Below are positions 32,470 through 41,112 of a stretch of 64,000 nucleotides of DNA, piece by piece. Position 1 is the first letter of the stretch; each line of letters starts with the position of its first letter. The notes beneath the pieces are model-generated. The model did not search any database, was not told the origin of the DNA, and saw nothing but the letters and a program-made list of their open reading frames with translations. This DNA comes from Glutamicibacter halophytocola (GTDB lineage Bacteria > Actinomycetota > Actinomycetes > Actinomycetales > Micrococcaceae), in NCBI RefSeq assembly GCF_001302565.1, contig NZ_CP012750.1, forward strand, positions 1,178,001-1,242,000, in the 5' to 3' direction. A program made the position numbers and the translations under genes.

Positions 32470-34671
32470 ATGAAAGTCAACCGAACAGGGAACGCGGACA
32501 GAGCTCCGCACGGCGTGGTTTCCGCGCACTTTTCCAAACGACATATGCTGCGCGCGAGCGCCGGGCTTGCTACAGCAGCTGTGCTTGCCTCGGCCCTGGC
32601 CGGCGTGCCAGCTTCTGCCCAACCCAAGGCCCCGGTGCCGGTTGTGCCAGCGGACTCGGCCTTCCAGAAGGTAACGCTCAATGACACTCCTGGCGAGCCG
32701 ATGGATCTCGCAGTCCTGCCCGATGGGAGTGTTCTGCACACCACCCGCAGTGGCGAAGTGTGGCTCAATGATGCCACCAGCGGCGTCAACTCCTTGGCAG
32801 CCGAAGTGGACGTATACCGCCACGACGAAGAGGGATTGCAGAGCATCGCCTTGGACCCCAAGTTCGGTACCGATGGCAACAACTGGGTTTACCTGTACTA
32901 CGCACCGCCGATGAACACCCCAGTCGACGATCCTGAAACCGCCGATATCAACGAGGGGGACGCCCCGGTCAGCGGCACCGCAGCCGACTTTGAACCCTTC
33001 AACGGCGTCAACCGGCTGTCACGATTCCAATTTGATGGAAAGTCAATCGATCTGGACACCGAGCAGCAGATCATCGATGTTTCGGCAACCCGCGGGCTGT
33101 GCTGCCACGTTGGCGGCGATATCGTCTTCGACGCGAAGGGCGACTTGTATCTCTCAACCGGAGACGACACCAACCCGTTCGTGTCCGGCGGGTACACTCC
33201 GATCGACGAGAACCCCGAGTCCAATCCGGGATACGACGCCCAGCGCACTGCGGCAAACACCAACGACTTGCGCGGCAAGGTCTTGCGGATCACCCCGAAG
33301 GATGGCGGCGGCTACACCATCCCCGAAGGCAACCTGTTCGACGAAGGCACCGACGGTGCCCGCCCGGAGATTTACCTGATGGGCCTGCGCAACCCATTCC
33401 GCATCGATGTCAATCAGAGCACCGGAGAGCTTTACGTTGGCGACTATTCGCCCGATGCCAGGAGCGCAAACCCTGACCGGGGACCTGCCGGAACCGGCAA
33501 GTGGCTCATCGCCACGGAACCGGCCAACTATGGATGGCCATACTGCGCCACCGAAAGCCTCCCGTACAACGACTATGACTTTGTCACCGGCGTTTCCGGC
33601 GAGAAATTCAACTGCGCTGCACCGGTGAATGAGTCACCGAACAATACCGGCCTGACGCAGCTGCCACCTGTGGCCACTGCAGATGTCTGGTACACCTACG
33701 GCCAGTCGGAGCAGTTCCCAGAGCTTGGCACCGGAGGCATCGGCCCCATGGCAGGGCCAGCTTATGAATTCAACGCAGAAGCAACCCGTGGACCACGCCC
33801 GGTGGCCTGGCCATCCTACTTCGACGGCAAAGCGCTCTTCTACGAGTGGACTCGCGACTACATCAAGGGCATGACGGTTGAAGATGGTTCACTAGTTTCC
33901 ATCGAGAACGTGATTTCCTCGATTGTGACCGACAATCCGATCGATATGGAATTCGGCCCGAACGGTGCACTGTATATCCTCGAATACGGCGACGGCTACT
34001 TCGGCGAAAACGAGGATGCCCAGGTCGCGCGCATCGACTATATCGGTGAGGGCGGCAACCACAGTCCCGTCGCAGTGGCCTCGGGAACGCCTACTGTTGG
34101 CACTTCGCCGCTGACTGTTGAATTCTCCAGCGAAGGCACCGCCGACGCCGACAACGACAAGCTGCGGTACGCTTGGGACTTCGATTCCGATGGCGTTGTG
34201 GATTCCACCGAGGCATCCCCGACCTACACCTACCAGGAAGATGGAAAGTACACTGCCACGCTGACCGTAACCGACTTCGGTGGCAAGCATCGCGGGCGCC
34301 ATTCTTCAGCTGAAGTAGAAATTGAAGTGGGCAACCAGCAGCCGGTCATCGAGTTCATCACCCCGGTTCCGGGCCAGGCCTTCCAATTTGGCGATACCGT
34401 CAGCTACGAAGTCAAGGTTTCCGATGACCAGCCAGTTGATTGCTCGCTGGTGGAAGTGAGCTACATCCTGGGCCACCATACCCACGGACATCCGCAGACT
34501 ACCACCAAGGGCTGCACCGGCTCCTTCGTCACCACGGTGCCAGAGGGCCACGACCCTGCAGTAGATGATCTTTCTGCAGTATTCAATGCCACGTACACGG
34601 ACCAGGGCGACGGCGGCTCGAAGCCGCTCACCGGTACCGCCGAAGTGGTTTTGGAAGCGGCCAGCAACTAG
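32470..34671 (+). CDS. secreted PQQ-dependent sugar dehydrogenase with PKD domain
   Basis: This is a 733-residue exported protein. A long basic N-region and hydrophobic core end at about ASA-Q (residue 51). The glucose/sorbosone dehydrogenase beta-propeller spans about 60-525, with DEEGLQSIALDPKF, CCHVGGDIVFDAKGDLYLSTGD, DLRGKVLRITP, EIYLMGLRNPFRID and NYGWPYC. A PKD domain follows (about 530-605; YAWDFDSDGVVDSTEASPTYTY), then an Ig-like tail. AAGGAA precedes the ATG. It would oxidise an extracellular sugar if PQQ is available; no PQQ genes are in the window. Position suggests it serves the sugar/cyclitol island. Confidence 0.9.
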   Translation: MKVNRTGNADRAPHGVVSAHFSKRHMLRASAGLATAAVLASALAGVPASAQPKAPVPVVPADSAFQKVTLNDTPGEPMDLAVLPDGSVLHTTRSGEVWLNDATSGVNSLAAEVDVYRHDEEGLQSIALDPKFGTDGNNWVYLYYAPPMNTPVDDPETADINEGDAPVSGTAADFEPFNGVNRLSRFQFDGKSIDLDTEQQIIDVSATRGLCCHVGGDIVFDAKGDLYLSTGDDTNPFVSGGYTPIDENPESNPGYDAQRTAANTNDLRGKVLRITPKDGGGYTIPEGNLFDEGTDGARPEIYLMGLRNPFRIDVNQSTGELYVGDYSPDARSANPDRGPAGTGKWLIATEPANYGWPYCATESLPYNDYDFVTGVSGEKFNCAAPVNESPNNTGLTQLPPVATADVWYTYGQSEQFPELGTGGIGPMAGPAYEFNAEATRGPRPVAWPSYFDGKALFYEWTRDYIKGMTVEDGSLVSIENVISSIVTDNPIDMEFGPNGALYILEYGDGYFGENEDAQVARIDYIGEGGNHSPVAVASGTPTVGTSPLTVEFSSEGTADADNDKLRYAWDFDSDGVVDSTEASPTYTYQEDGKYTATLTVTDFGGKHRGRHSSAEVEIEVGNQQPVIEFITPVPGQAFQFGDTVSYEVKVSDDQPVDCSLVEVSYILGHHTHGHPQTTTKGCTGSFVTTVPEGHDPAVDDLSAVFNATYTDQGDGGSKPLTGTAEVVLEAASN

Positions 34672-34693
34672 AAGCAAATTGGCTGTTCCAGGC

Positions 34694-34744
34694 AAAAAGG
34701 CGGTTGGCCCGTTCCCTGATGGGAAGGGGCCAACCGCCTTTTTT
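34694..34744 (+). terminator. terminator after the PQQ-type dehydrogenase
   Basis: A stem with a GGCGGTTGGCCC arm (34699-34710) and its complement (34727-34738) is flanked by an A-run and six T's, and can act in both directions towards the convergent ROK gene. Confidence 0.88.
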
Positions 34745-34790
34745 GGCCTGTGCAATACAGCCTGCGAGTTTTTAGTCCAGCGCTGGCAGT

Positions 34791-36098
34791 TCAGGAATCG
34801 ATGGGCGCCGGTGATGCCGTGCCAAGCACGCGGGCTGGATCAGCCAGCAGCTCGGTGAACGCCAGCTCGGCCGCTCCGACCAAAACCGGATCGTCACCCA
34901 ATGGCGCCAGCTCGATGGCAACTTGTTCCCGCGCTGAACGTGCCCCGCCGACACGGACGGCGTCTTCGAGCAGCGCGGGCATCGTCCTGGCCAAGATGCG
35001 CAGGAATCCACCGAGCACAAACACCGATGGGTTCAGCTGATGCACCAGGGCCCGCAGCGCTACGGCCAGGAGGCGGGACTGCCTTTGGAGAATTTCAAGC
35101 AGCGCTTCCGGGGCGTTGCCCGATTCAAAGAGCCCGAGAACCGTGGATTCGAGATCTTCGGCTTGTCCGGATGGAACCCCGGTCGCGCGCAGAAGTTCCT
35201 CGCGGGTCACTTCTGCTTCCAGGCAGCCTGCAGAACCGCAAGAACAACTGGCGCCATCGGTGCGTACCAGCAGGTGGCCGATCTGGCCGGCAAAACCAGT
35301 AGCCCCCTGCAGCAACTGGCCGCCGCTGAGGATGCCGCCTGCGATGCCGCTGGCGCCGCCGTAGAGGTATACAAAATCCGAGACGTCGCGGCCCGCGCCG
35401 AAGGCTGCTTGCGCGCGTGCCCCGACAATCGCGTCATTGGCGCATGAGACGGGCAGGTTGAGCGCAGCGGACAGGTGCGCGGCCAGGGGCTCTTCTTGCC
35501 ACCCCAGCTGCGGGGCCTCGATAACAGTTCCGTCGGCCGGATCCACCAGACCGGGCACGGCAACACCGACGCCGACGACTCGACGATTCTCGGGCAAGGA
35601 CGTGGCCATGCCGGTGTAGATTGCCGAAACGATATTCACTACTTCGGCGGTGGATGGGGGAGCAACAGTGTGGAAGCGCACCGGGTTCACGATGCTTCCG
35701 CCCAGGGCCACCAAGGCGACATTCACGGCGTCCAGATCAGGATTCACGGCCAAGGCGAGCACGCCGGGGCCGGGGCTGATCATGATGGAAGGGCGGCCGT
35801 GCTGCTGTCGTTGATCCGGTTCGTTTTCAAGTACCAATCCCAGCTGCGCCAATTCGCCAACGAGCGCGGCGATGGTCGAGCGGTTCAGGCCAGTGAGCCG
35901 AGTCAGTTCGGCACGGGAGATTCCCGCGGAGCAGTGCACCAGTGTCAAGACGGTGGAGAGATTATGCTGCCGGGTTGTGTCGCGATTGCTGCCGAGCCCA
36001 GCACCGCTTGCACGGGCACTCGCAGGTTTCCTCGAATTGCTTTCCACGTCCGGATGGTCCCTTCTTGGCAGGACCTTTGCGCCTGCTCCCACCACCAT
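34791..36098 (-). CDS. ROK family transcriptional regulator (second copy)
   Basis: This 435-residue protein has a winged helix at about 40-105 (ISRAELTRLTGLNRSTIAALVGELAQLGLV) and a ROK domain with VVGVGVAVPGLVDPADG, GHLLVRTDG and the cysteine cluster CSCGSAGCLEAEV. The canonical second-motif spacing is kept, so zinc and sugar binding are plausible. ATG 36098 has no strong ribosome site; GTG 36047, preceded by AAGAAGG, may be the true start. It is last in a minus-strand run with rbsA-type, rbsC-type and polyprenyl synthase genes and probably regulates that operon. Confidence 0.9.
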   Translation of the reverse strand: MVVGAGAKVLPRRDHPDVESNSRKPASARASGAGLGSNRDTTRQHNLSTVLTLVHCSAGISRAELTRLTGLNRSTIAALVGELAQLGLVLENEPDQRQQHGRPSIMISPGPGVLALAVNPDLDAVNVALVALGGSIVNPVRFHTVAPPSTAEVVNIVSAIYTGMATSLPENRRVVGVGVAVPGLVDPADGTVIEAPQLGWQEEPLAAHLSAALNLPVSCANDAIVGARAQAAFGAGRDVSDFVYLYGGASGIAGGILSGGQLLQGATGFAGQIGHLLVRTDGASCSCGSAGCLEAEVTREELLRATGVPSGQAEDLESTVLGLFESGNAPEALLEILQRQSRLLAVALRALVHQLNPSVFVLGGFLRILARTMPALLEDAVRVGGARSAREQVAIELAPLGDDPVLVGAAELAFTELLADPARVLGTASPAPIDS

Positions 36099-36142
36099 CG
36101 TATCTGCACCAAAGCGATAAATACGCTCGTGCTCTCGGCGGT

Positions 36143-37210
36143 TCAGACTGCAGTTGCGGACAGGTGGACGCGATTGACTGATGCCATGAGCAGGCTGCCC
36201 AGGCGCTCGCGCAGGCGATCGGGAATTTCGTCAATGGCCAAGCAGCCCAGCGCTTTTTCGGCATGCTGAACCGCTGAGGCGATGGCGTAGTCCTTGGCGC
36301 CGCAGGCAATAAGCATGGCGCGGATTTTTTCTGCTTCAGATGCAGTCATTTGCGGTGTGCCAATGAGCCCGGCGACGCTGTCCCACTGTGGCTGGGTCGC
36401 AGCGTAGGAGAGCAGGATGGTCCGCTTGCCTTCGCGCAGATCACCCCAGCGGGATTTGCCGGTTTGGCTTTGCTCGCCGAACACGCCCAGCACATCGTCG
36501 GCAATCTGATAGGCGATGCCGGCGAACCGGCCAAAAGACGCCAGCGCGGATCTCGCCTGTTCGGGGGCGCCAGCCAGTATCGCTCCGGCGTGCAGCGGGG
36601 CTTCGAATGAATAGGCGGACGTCTTGTGGCGCGCAGTGTTCAGGATTTCTTCCAGCGGCGGCATGTCAGGTCCGAGGCTGGATTCAATATCGAATAACTC
36701 GCCTCCCACCGAAGCGAAAATCGCCTGGTCCACAACGCAGTGCAGCTCGCGGTGGAGGGCCTCGGAGACCGGCAAGGACCGGATCACCTGGTAGACGCCG
36801 GCCAGGGCCAGGTCGCCGGCGAGGATTGCAGCGCAGGCCCCGGCATGATCGGCCGCGACGGGGCTGGCACCTCGTTGCAGGGCTGCGTTCCTGTAGGTGG
36901 CCGCGACATTGGGCGAGCCGCGGCGCAGCAGGTCCCGGTCGATGACGTCATCGTGGACCAGCAGGGCGTTATGCAGCAGCTCGAAGGCGGCTGCCACCCC
37001 GGTCGCCTCGGTGGCAGCTGTGCCACCGAAGCCGGAATAGGCAAGGAGCACTAGGCGTGGACGGGAGCGGGAGCCTCCACGCGAGGTGCGTTCGAGCGCT
37101 TCCCACAGTTGCAGGTAGCTTGGCCCCTGAGCGGCTGCACGAAGTTTCGATTCCATGAAAAATCGGTGCAGCCGCTGCTCAACCAGCGCCAGGCCAACAT
37201 CGAGGTCCAC
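36143..37210 (-). CDS. polyprenyl diphosphate synthase (GGPP/FPP synthase type)
   Basis: This 355-residue trans-prenyl diphosphate synthase has a first aspartate-rich motif HDDVIDRD (D87-D91), the RHKTSAYSFEAPL lysine region and a second motif ADDVLGVFGE (about D238). All catalytic elements are present, so it should make a C15-C20 (or longer) allylic diphosphate from IPP. The start is GTG 37210 with AGGAG upstream, nine bases after the sugar permease gene, so it is in the ABC transporter operon. This context is unusual. It may feed the UbiA-type enzyme of the Ebo-like operon. Confidence 0.92.
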   Translation of the reverse strand: MDLDVGLALVEQRLHRFFMESKLRAAAQGPSYLQLWEALERTSRGGSRSRPRLVLLAYSGFGGTAATEATGVAAAFELLHNALLVHDDVIDRDLLRRGSPNVAATYRNAALQRGASPVAADHAGACAAILAGDLALAGVYQVIRSLPVSEALHRELHCVVDQAIFASVGGELFDIESSLGPDMPPLEEILNTARHKTSAYSFEAPLHAGAILAGAPEQARSALASFGRFAGIAYQIADDVLGVFGEQSQTGKSRWGDLREGKRTILLSYAATQPQWDSVAGLIGTPQMTASEAEKIRAMLIACGAKDYAIASAVQHAEKALGCLAIDEIPDRLRERLGSLLMASVNRVHLSATAV

Positions 37211-37219
37211 GCGTGACTC

Positions 37220-38308
37220 CTAGGCCTTGAGAGGTTGCTTTTTGGCCTTGCGCATTTTGCCGGAGGCGAAGCGCTGCTGCAGCAGGACGGCCAGCACGAT
37301 GATCGCGCCCTTGGCCAGTGCCTGGACCGAGGTGTCCATGTTGTTCTGGGTGAACACGTTGGTCAGGGTGCTGAAGATCAGGACGCCGAGAACGGTGCCC
37401 ATGATGGTTCCTCGGCCGCCGACCAGCAGCGTTCCGCCGACAACGACCGCGGCAATTGCGTCCAGCTCGTAGAGATAGCCGTGGGTCGAGGTCCCGGAGG
37501 TCGTGCGTCCCATCATCATCAGCCCGGCAATGCCTGCGGCGATGCCGACCAGTACGTAAAGCGAGACGATGTGCCGCTTGACCTTGATACCGGCCAGGCG
37601 CGATGCCTCGAGGTTTCCGCCGATGGCTACCGTGCGGCGTCCGAAGGTGGTCCGGTTCAGCAAGAACCACCCGGCGGCCGCGGCCAAGGCGAAGATCCAC
37701 ACGAGTACCGGCACTCCCAGGAAGTCGGCGCGCATGAACTTGGTGAAGCCGGTATTGGTTACCAGCAGGGTCCGGCGTTCCGAGATGATTTCGGCCAGCC
37801 CGCGGGCTGCCACCAGCGTGGCCAGGGTGGCAATGAACGCCACCACGTTGCCGTAGGCAATGATGACGCCGTTGATCAGGCCGGCCACGGCGCCCACGAG
37901 CAGCGAAACGACAACCATCAGCAGCCAGGTGGACTCGGACGCGGCAGCCTGGACCGCCGTCAAGCTGCCGACCACGGAGGTCAGCCCCAAGACGGATCCG
38001 ACCGACAAATCGATGCCGCCAGCGGTGATGACAAAGGTGACGCCGATGCTCAACACTCCGATGATCGAAGCGTGCCGCAGGATGACAAGCATGTTCTCCG
38101 AAGACGTGAAACGATCACCGCTGGTGACCAGGCCGATCAGTACCAGCACGACCAAGGCGACAACCAGGCCGAGGCTCCGCCCTGCTGGCCCGTGCATCAG
38201 GTTCTGCAGCACGCCGCCGGAGGGTCCGGTTGCCGAGAGGTGGTCGATTGGCTTCTGGGCCGAGGTCTGTTCAAGTTGCTCGGCAGCTTGGGTCTTCTGC
38301 TTGCTCAC
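37220..38308 (-). CDS. ribose-type sugar ABC transporter permease
   Basis: This is a 362-residue membrane protein of the RbsC family with about 9-10 helices. Visible are VTFVITAGGIDLSVGSVLGLTSV, LINGVIIAYGNVVAFIATLATL and the cytoplasmic coupling region GNLEASRLAGIKVKRH. A charged N-terminal extension of about 45 residues precedes the first helix. The GTG start overlaps the ATPase stop by 4 bases. Members carry ribose, xylose, inositol or similar monosaccharides; context points to a sugar or cyclitol. Confidence 0.93.
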   Translation of the reverse strand: MSKQKTQAAEQLEQTSAQKPIDHLSATGPSGGVLQNLMHGPAGRSLGLVVALVVLVLIGLVTSGDRFTSSENMLVILRHASIIGVLSIGVTFVITAGGIDLSVGSVLGLTSVVGSLTAVQAAASESTWLLMVVVSLLVGAVAGLINGVIIAYGNVVAFIATLATLVAARGLAEIISERRTLLVTNTGFTKFMRADFLGVPVLVWIFALAAAAGWFLLNRTTFGRRTVAIGGNLEASRLAGIKVKRHIVSLYVLVGIAAGIAGLMMMGRTTSGTSTHGYLYELDAIAAVVVGGTLLVGGRGTIMGTVLGVLIFSTLTNVFTQNNMDTSVQALAKGAIIVLAVLLQQRFASGKMRKAKKQPLKA

Positions 38309-39825
38309 GCGGCACTTCCCTTCATGACTAGGTCGAGCACACCGTGCTCGTCAATTTCAGTTGCTGTTTTCTGGGCCAGGACCTGTCCATCGTCAATGAC
38401 CAGGACATTGTCGGAGAGGCCGAGGACTTCTTCGATCTCGCTGGAAATGATGATGATGGCGGTCCCGGCATCTGCCAAGCGGCGGATCAGCGTATAGATT
38501 TCTGCACGAGCTCCCACGTCGACGCCACGAGTAGGCTCATCGAGCAGCAGCACCGTCGTACCGTGTACCAGCCAGCGGGCCAGCAGGATCTTTTGTTGAT
38601 TTCCGCCGGAAAGGGTTCTTGCCGGTCGCTGCGGATCAGCGGGGCGCAGTTCCAGGGCATCAATTTGCTCCCGGGCTGCGCGCCGCTCTGCCGATTCGTC
38701 CAGCAATCCGGTGCGCGCGAAGCGCTCGAAGGTGGAGAGCGTGACGTTCTTGTAGATCGGCTCGTCGAGGATCAGGCCCTGGCTCTTTCGCTCTTCCGGC
38801 GACAGGCCGATGCCGGCGTCCACCGCGGAGGTCACCGAACCGGCGGTCAGCTTCTTTCCCTTCACGCTGACCTGCCCGCCGGTGGCCTTCCGGGCACCGT
38901 AGATGGTTTCCACGATTTCCGAGCGCTGGGAGCCGACAAGTCCTGCAAAGCCGAGGATTTCTCCGGCGCGCACGCTGAAGCTGAGCTTTTCGAAGTGGCC
39001 GGCCAGCTCCAGATCGGCGACATCGAGAACCACTGGGGCATCGGCCGGGATGGCGGTCCGTTCAGGGAAGACGTTGGCGACATCGCGTCCGGTCATCCTC
39101 CGGATGAGCTCGGCCTTGGGGGTGTCTGCCACGTCCAGGTTATTGGCGGTGCTTTGCCCATCCTTGATCACGGAGATACGGTCGCCGATCTCGCGGATCT
39201 CTTCCAGACGGTGGGAAATGTAGACGACGGCGATGCCTTGGGACGTCAATTCCCGGACCACGCGGAACAGGTTCTGCACCTCTCCTGCGTCGAGGATCGC
39301 GCTTGGCTCATCCATGATGATCAGCTTGGTGTCGCGGGAGAGCGCCCGGGCCATGCTGACAATTTGCTTGTTGGCGGCCGAGAGCGTTCCGACCTCGCGT
39401 GATGGTGAGAGGCTGCCGTGCCCCAGTCGGCGCAGAAGGGTTCGCGCGACGGCATTGGCCTTTTTCACATGCAGAACCCCTCCGGTGGCCCGCTCGTGGC
39501 CCAAGAAGATGTTCTCGGCAATGCTCAGGCCATCAACCACATCGAGTTCCTGGTACATGGTGGCGATGCCGAGCCCCAGCGCAGCCGTGGGAGAGGGGAT
39601 GCCGACCTGTTCTCCTTCCCAGAAAATTTCGCCTTCGTCTGGCTGGTGTACGCCGGAGAGGGTTTTGATCAAGGTGGATTTGCCGGCGCCATTTTGTCCC
39701 ATGACGCAATGGACCTCACCAGGGAGCACGGACAAGTCAACGCCCTTGAGCGCTTGAACGGCTCCGAATTGCTTCGTGAGCCCGCGCACTTCGAGGAGCG
39801 GACGTGGATTTTCATCTTGCATCAT
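38305..39825 (-). CDS. ribose-type sugar ABC transporter ATP-binding protein
   Basis: This 506-residue protein has two fused ATPase domains, as in RbsA/XylG. The first has GQNGAGKST (Walker A), LSAANKQIVSMARAL and LIIMDEPSA. The second, degenerate in Walker A as usual, has LSGGNQQKILLARWL and VLLLDEPTRGVD. It energises uptake with the neighbouring permease and the divergent binding protein. ATG 39825 and 39822 are both possible; neither has a clear ribosome site, and TAGATT six bases upstream raises the possibility of a leaderless mRNA. Confidence 0.95.
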   Translation of the reverse strand: MMQDENPRPLLEVRGLTKQFGAVQALKGVDLSVLPGEVHCVMGQNGAGKSTLIKTLSGVHQPDEGEIFWEGEQVGIPSPTAALGLGIATMYQELDVVDGLSIAENIFLGHERATGGVLHVKKANAVARTLLRRLGHGSLSPSREVGTLSAANKQIVSMARALSRDTKLIIMDEPSAILDAGEVQNLFRVVRELTSQGIAVVYISHRLEEIREIGDRISVIKDGQSTANNLDVADTPKAELIRRMTGRDVANVFPERTAIPADAPVVLDVADLELAGHFEKLSFSVRAGEILGFAGLVGSQRSEIVETIYGARKATGGQVSVKGKKLTAGSVTSAVDAGIGLSPEERKSQGLILDEPIYKNVTLSTFERFARTGLLDESAERRAAREQIDALELRPADPQRPARTLSGGNQQKILLARWLVHGTTVLLLDEPTRGVDVGARAEIYTLIRRLADAGTAIIIISSEIEEVLGLSDNVLVIDDGQVLAQKTATEIDEHGVLDLVMKGSAA

Positions 39826-39860
39826 GTGATGAATCTAACACATTATGTCGGCAATCGGTA

Positions 39861-39909
39861 GAAGTTCGTCGATTTTCCCCGAACTTCTGTTATTGTGACA
39901 ATAGTCACG
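39861..39909. promoter_or_regulatory. operator-like inverted repeats in the divergent ABC transporter region
   Basis: GAAGTTCG (39861-39868) and CGAACTTC (39880-39887) are perfect arms separated by 11 bases. Next to them, TATTGTGACAATA (39891-39903) is a perfect palindrome around G, partly overlapping GTGAC-AATA-GTCAC (39896-39909). The region separates rbsA-type and binding-protein genes and probably contains control sites for both, perhaps for the ROK regulator. Confidence 0.5.
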
Positions 39910-39977
39910 CACGCTGGTGCCCGAACAGTTCGGTTTGCACGCGGCGGCGCTGCACCTTACTCACTGAGGAGATAGAC

Positions 39978-41021
39978 ATGCTTGCAGTTCCTTCCGGACG
40001 GAAAATGCTCATCACTACCGGTGCCCTCCTAGCGGTCGGCGCACTGATCACCGGCTGCTCATCGGATTCCGGTGGCGGTAGCGCCCAGCCATCGAATGCC
40101 TCAAGCGAAGGCAACGCCGCGGCGGGCGACGAAGTGGTCATCGGATTCTCGGGCCCGGCTGCCGACCACGGCTGGCTCGGCGCAATCAACTCGGCCGCCA
40201 TCGCGCAAGGCGATTCGCTGGAGGATGTCGACTTGCGAGTTGCCGAAGGCACCAATGATGCCAACTTGCAGATCAGCCAAGTCGAGCAGTTCATCAACGA
40301 CAAGGTAGACGCGATCGTTCTGCTGCCGACCGATGGCGCTGCGCTGACCGCCGTGGCTACCAAGGCCATGGACGCGGGAATTCCAGTCATCAATGTGGAC
40401 CGCGAATTCTCCAGCCCTGCCGCCGCCCGCACCACCATTCTGGGCGATAACTACGGCATGGGCCGTAGCGCCGGCGAATACATCTGCGAGCGCCTCGGCG
40501 ACAAGCCCGATGCCGTTGTTGCGGAAATCCCGGGCGTCGATTCCCTGCCGCTGACTCAAGACCGCAGCAAGGGGTTCGCCGACGCGCTGAAGACCTGTGG
40601 CCTGGATGTCGATAACCGCGTGCCAGCTGACTTCACCGTCGCCGGCGGCGAAGCGGCCGCTTCGCAGCTGCTCGCGGCCGCGCCAAAGATTGATGCCATC
40701 TGGAATCACGACGATGACCAGGGCCATGGCGTGCTCGCGGCCATCGACAGCGCTGGCCGCGATGAATTCTTCATGGTCGGTGGCGCTGGTTCCAAAAACG
40801 CCATGGATCTGATCAAGGGCGGTGAATCGGTGCTGGAAGCCACGGTTCTCTACCCATCCACCCAGGCTGCAGACGGTGTTCGCCTGGCACGACTGATCGC
40901 GCAGAACAAGGCCATGAGCGACCTGGTCGAAGTTGAGGTGCCCAAGCGCATCGTTTTGAATGCTCCGGTTGTCACCTCGGACAACGTCGACCAGTACCTG
41001 CCGACGGCGTTCAGCTCCTAA
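39978..41021 (+). CDS. sugar ABC transporter substrate-binding lipoprotein
   Basis: This is a 347-residue periplasmic-binding-protein family member of the ribose type. It has a lipobox (ALITGC, cysteine about 27) after a hydrophobic leader, a Ser/Gly/Asn-rich linker, then EVVIGFSGPAADHGWLGAI, VDAIVLLPTDGAALTAV, DAGIPVINVDRE and a late IWNHDDDQGHG. GAGGAG precedes the ATG; the longer upstream frame has no signal. It is divergent from its ATPase and permease genes. The ligand is unknown, with pentose or cyclitol likely. Confidence 0.94.
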   Translation: MLAVPSGRKMLITTGALLAVGALITGCSSDSGGGSAQPSNASSEGNAAAGDEVVIGFSGPAADHGWLGAINSAAIAQGDSLEDVDLRVAEGTNDANLQISQVEQFINDKVDAIVLLPTDGAALTAVATKAMDAGIPVINVDREFSSPAAARTTILGDNYGMGRSAGEYICERLGDKPDAVVAEIPGVDSLPLTQDRSKGFADALKTCGLDVDNRVPADFTVAGGEAAASQLLAAAPKIDAIWNHDDDQGHGVLAAIDSAGRDEFFMVGGAGSKNAMDLIKGGESVLEATVLYPSTQAADGVRLARLIAQNKAMSDLVEVEVPKRIVLNAPVVTSDNVDQYLPTAFSS

Positions 41022-41033
41022 ACCGAGCACAAG

Positions 41034-41079
41034 GCGTTTCGGGGTGGCTTGCCTTGCACGGTTCAGCTGCCCCGAACGC
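41034..41079 (+). terminator. intercistronic hairpin
   Basis: GCGTTTCGGGG (41034-41044) and CCCCGAACGC (41070-41079) pair with one bulged base. It lies between the binding-protein and oxidoreductase genes. It lacks a T-run and probably stabilises the upstream mRNA or partly terminates, raising binding protein over enzyme levels. Confidence 0.5.
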
Positions 41080-41112
41080 GATCCCATGAAGATCCACAGC
41101 AGGAGGAAACAC

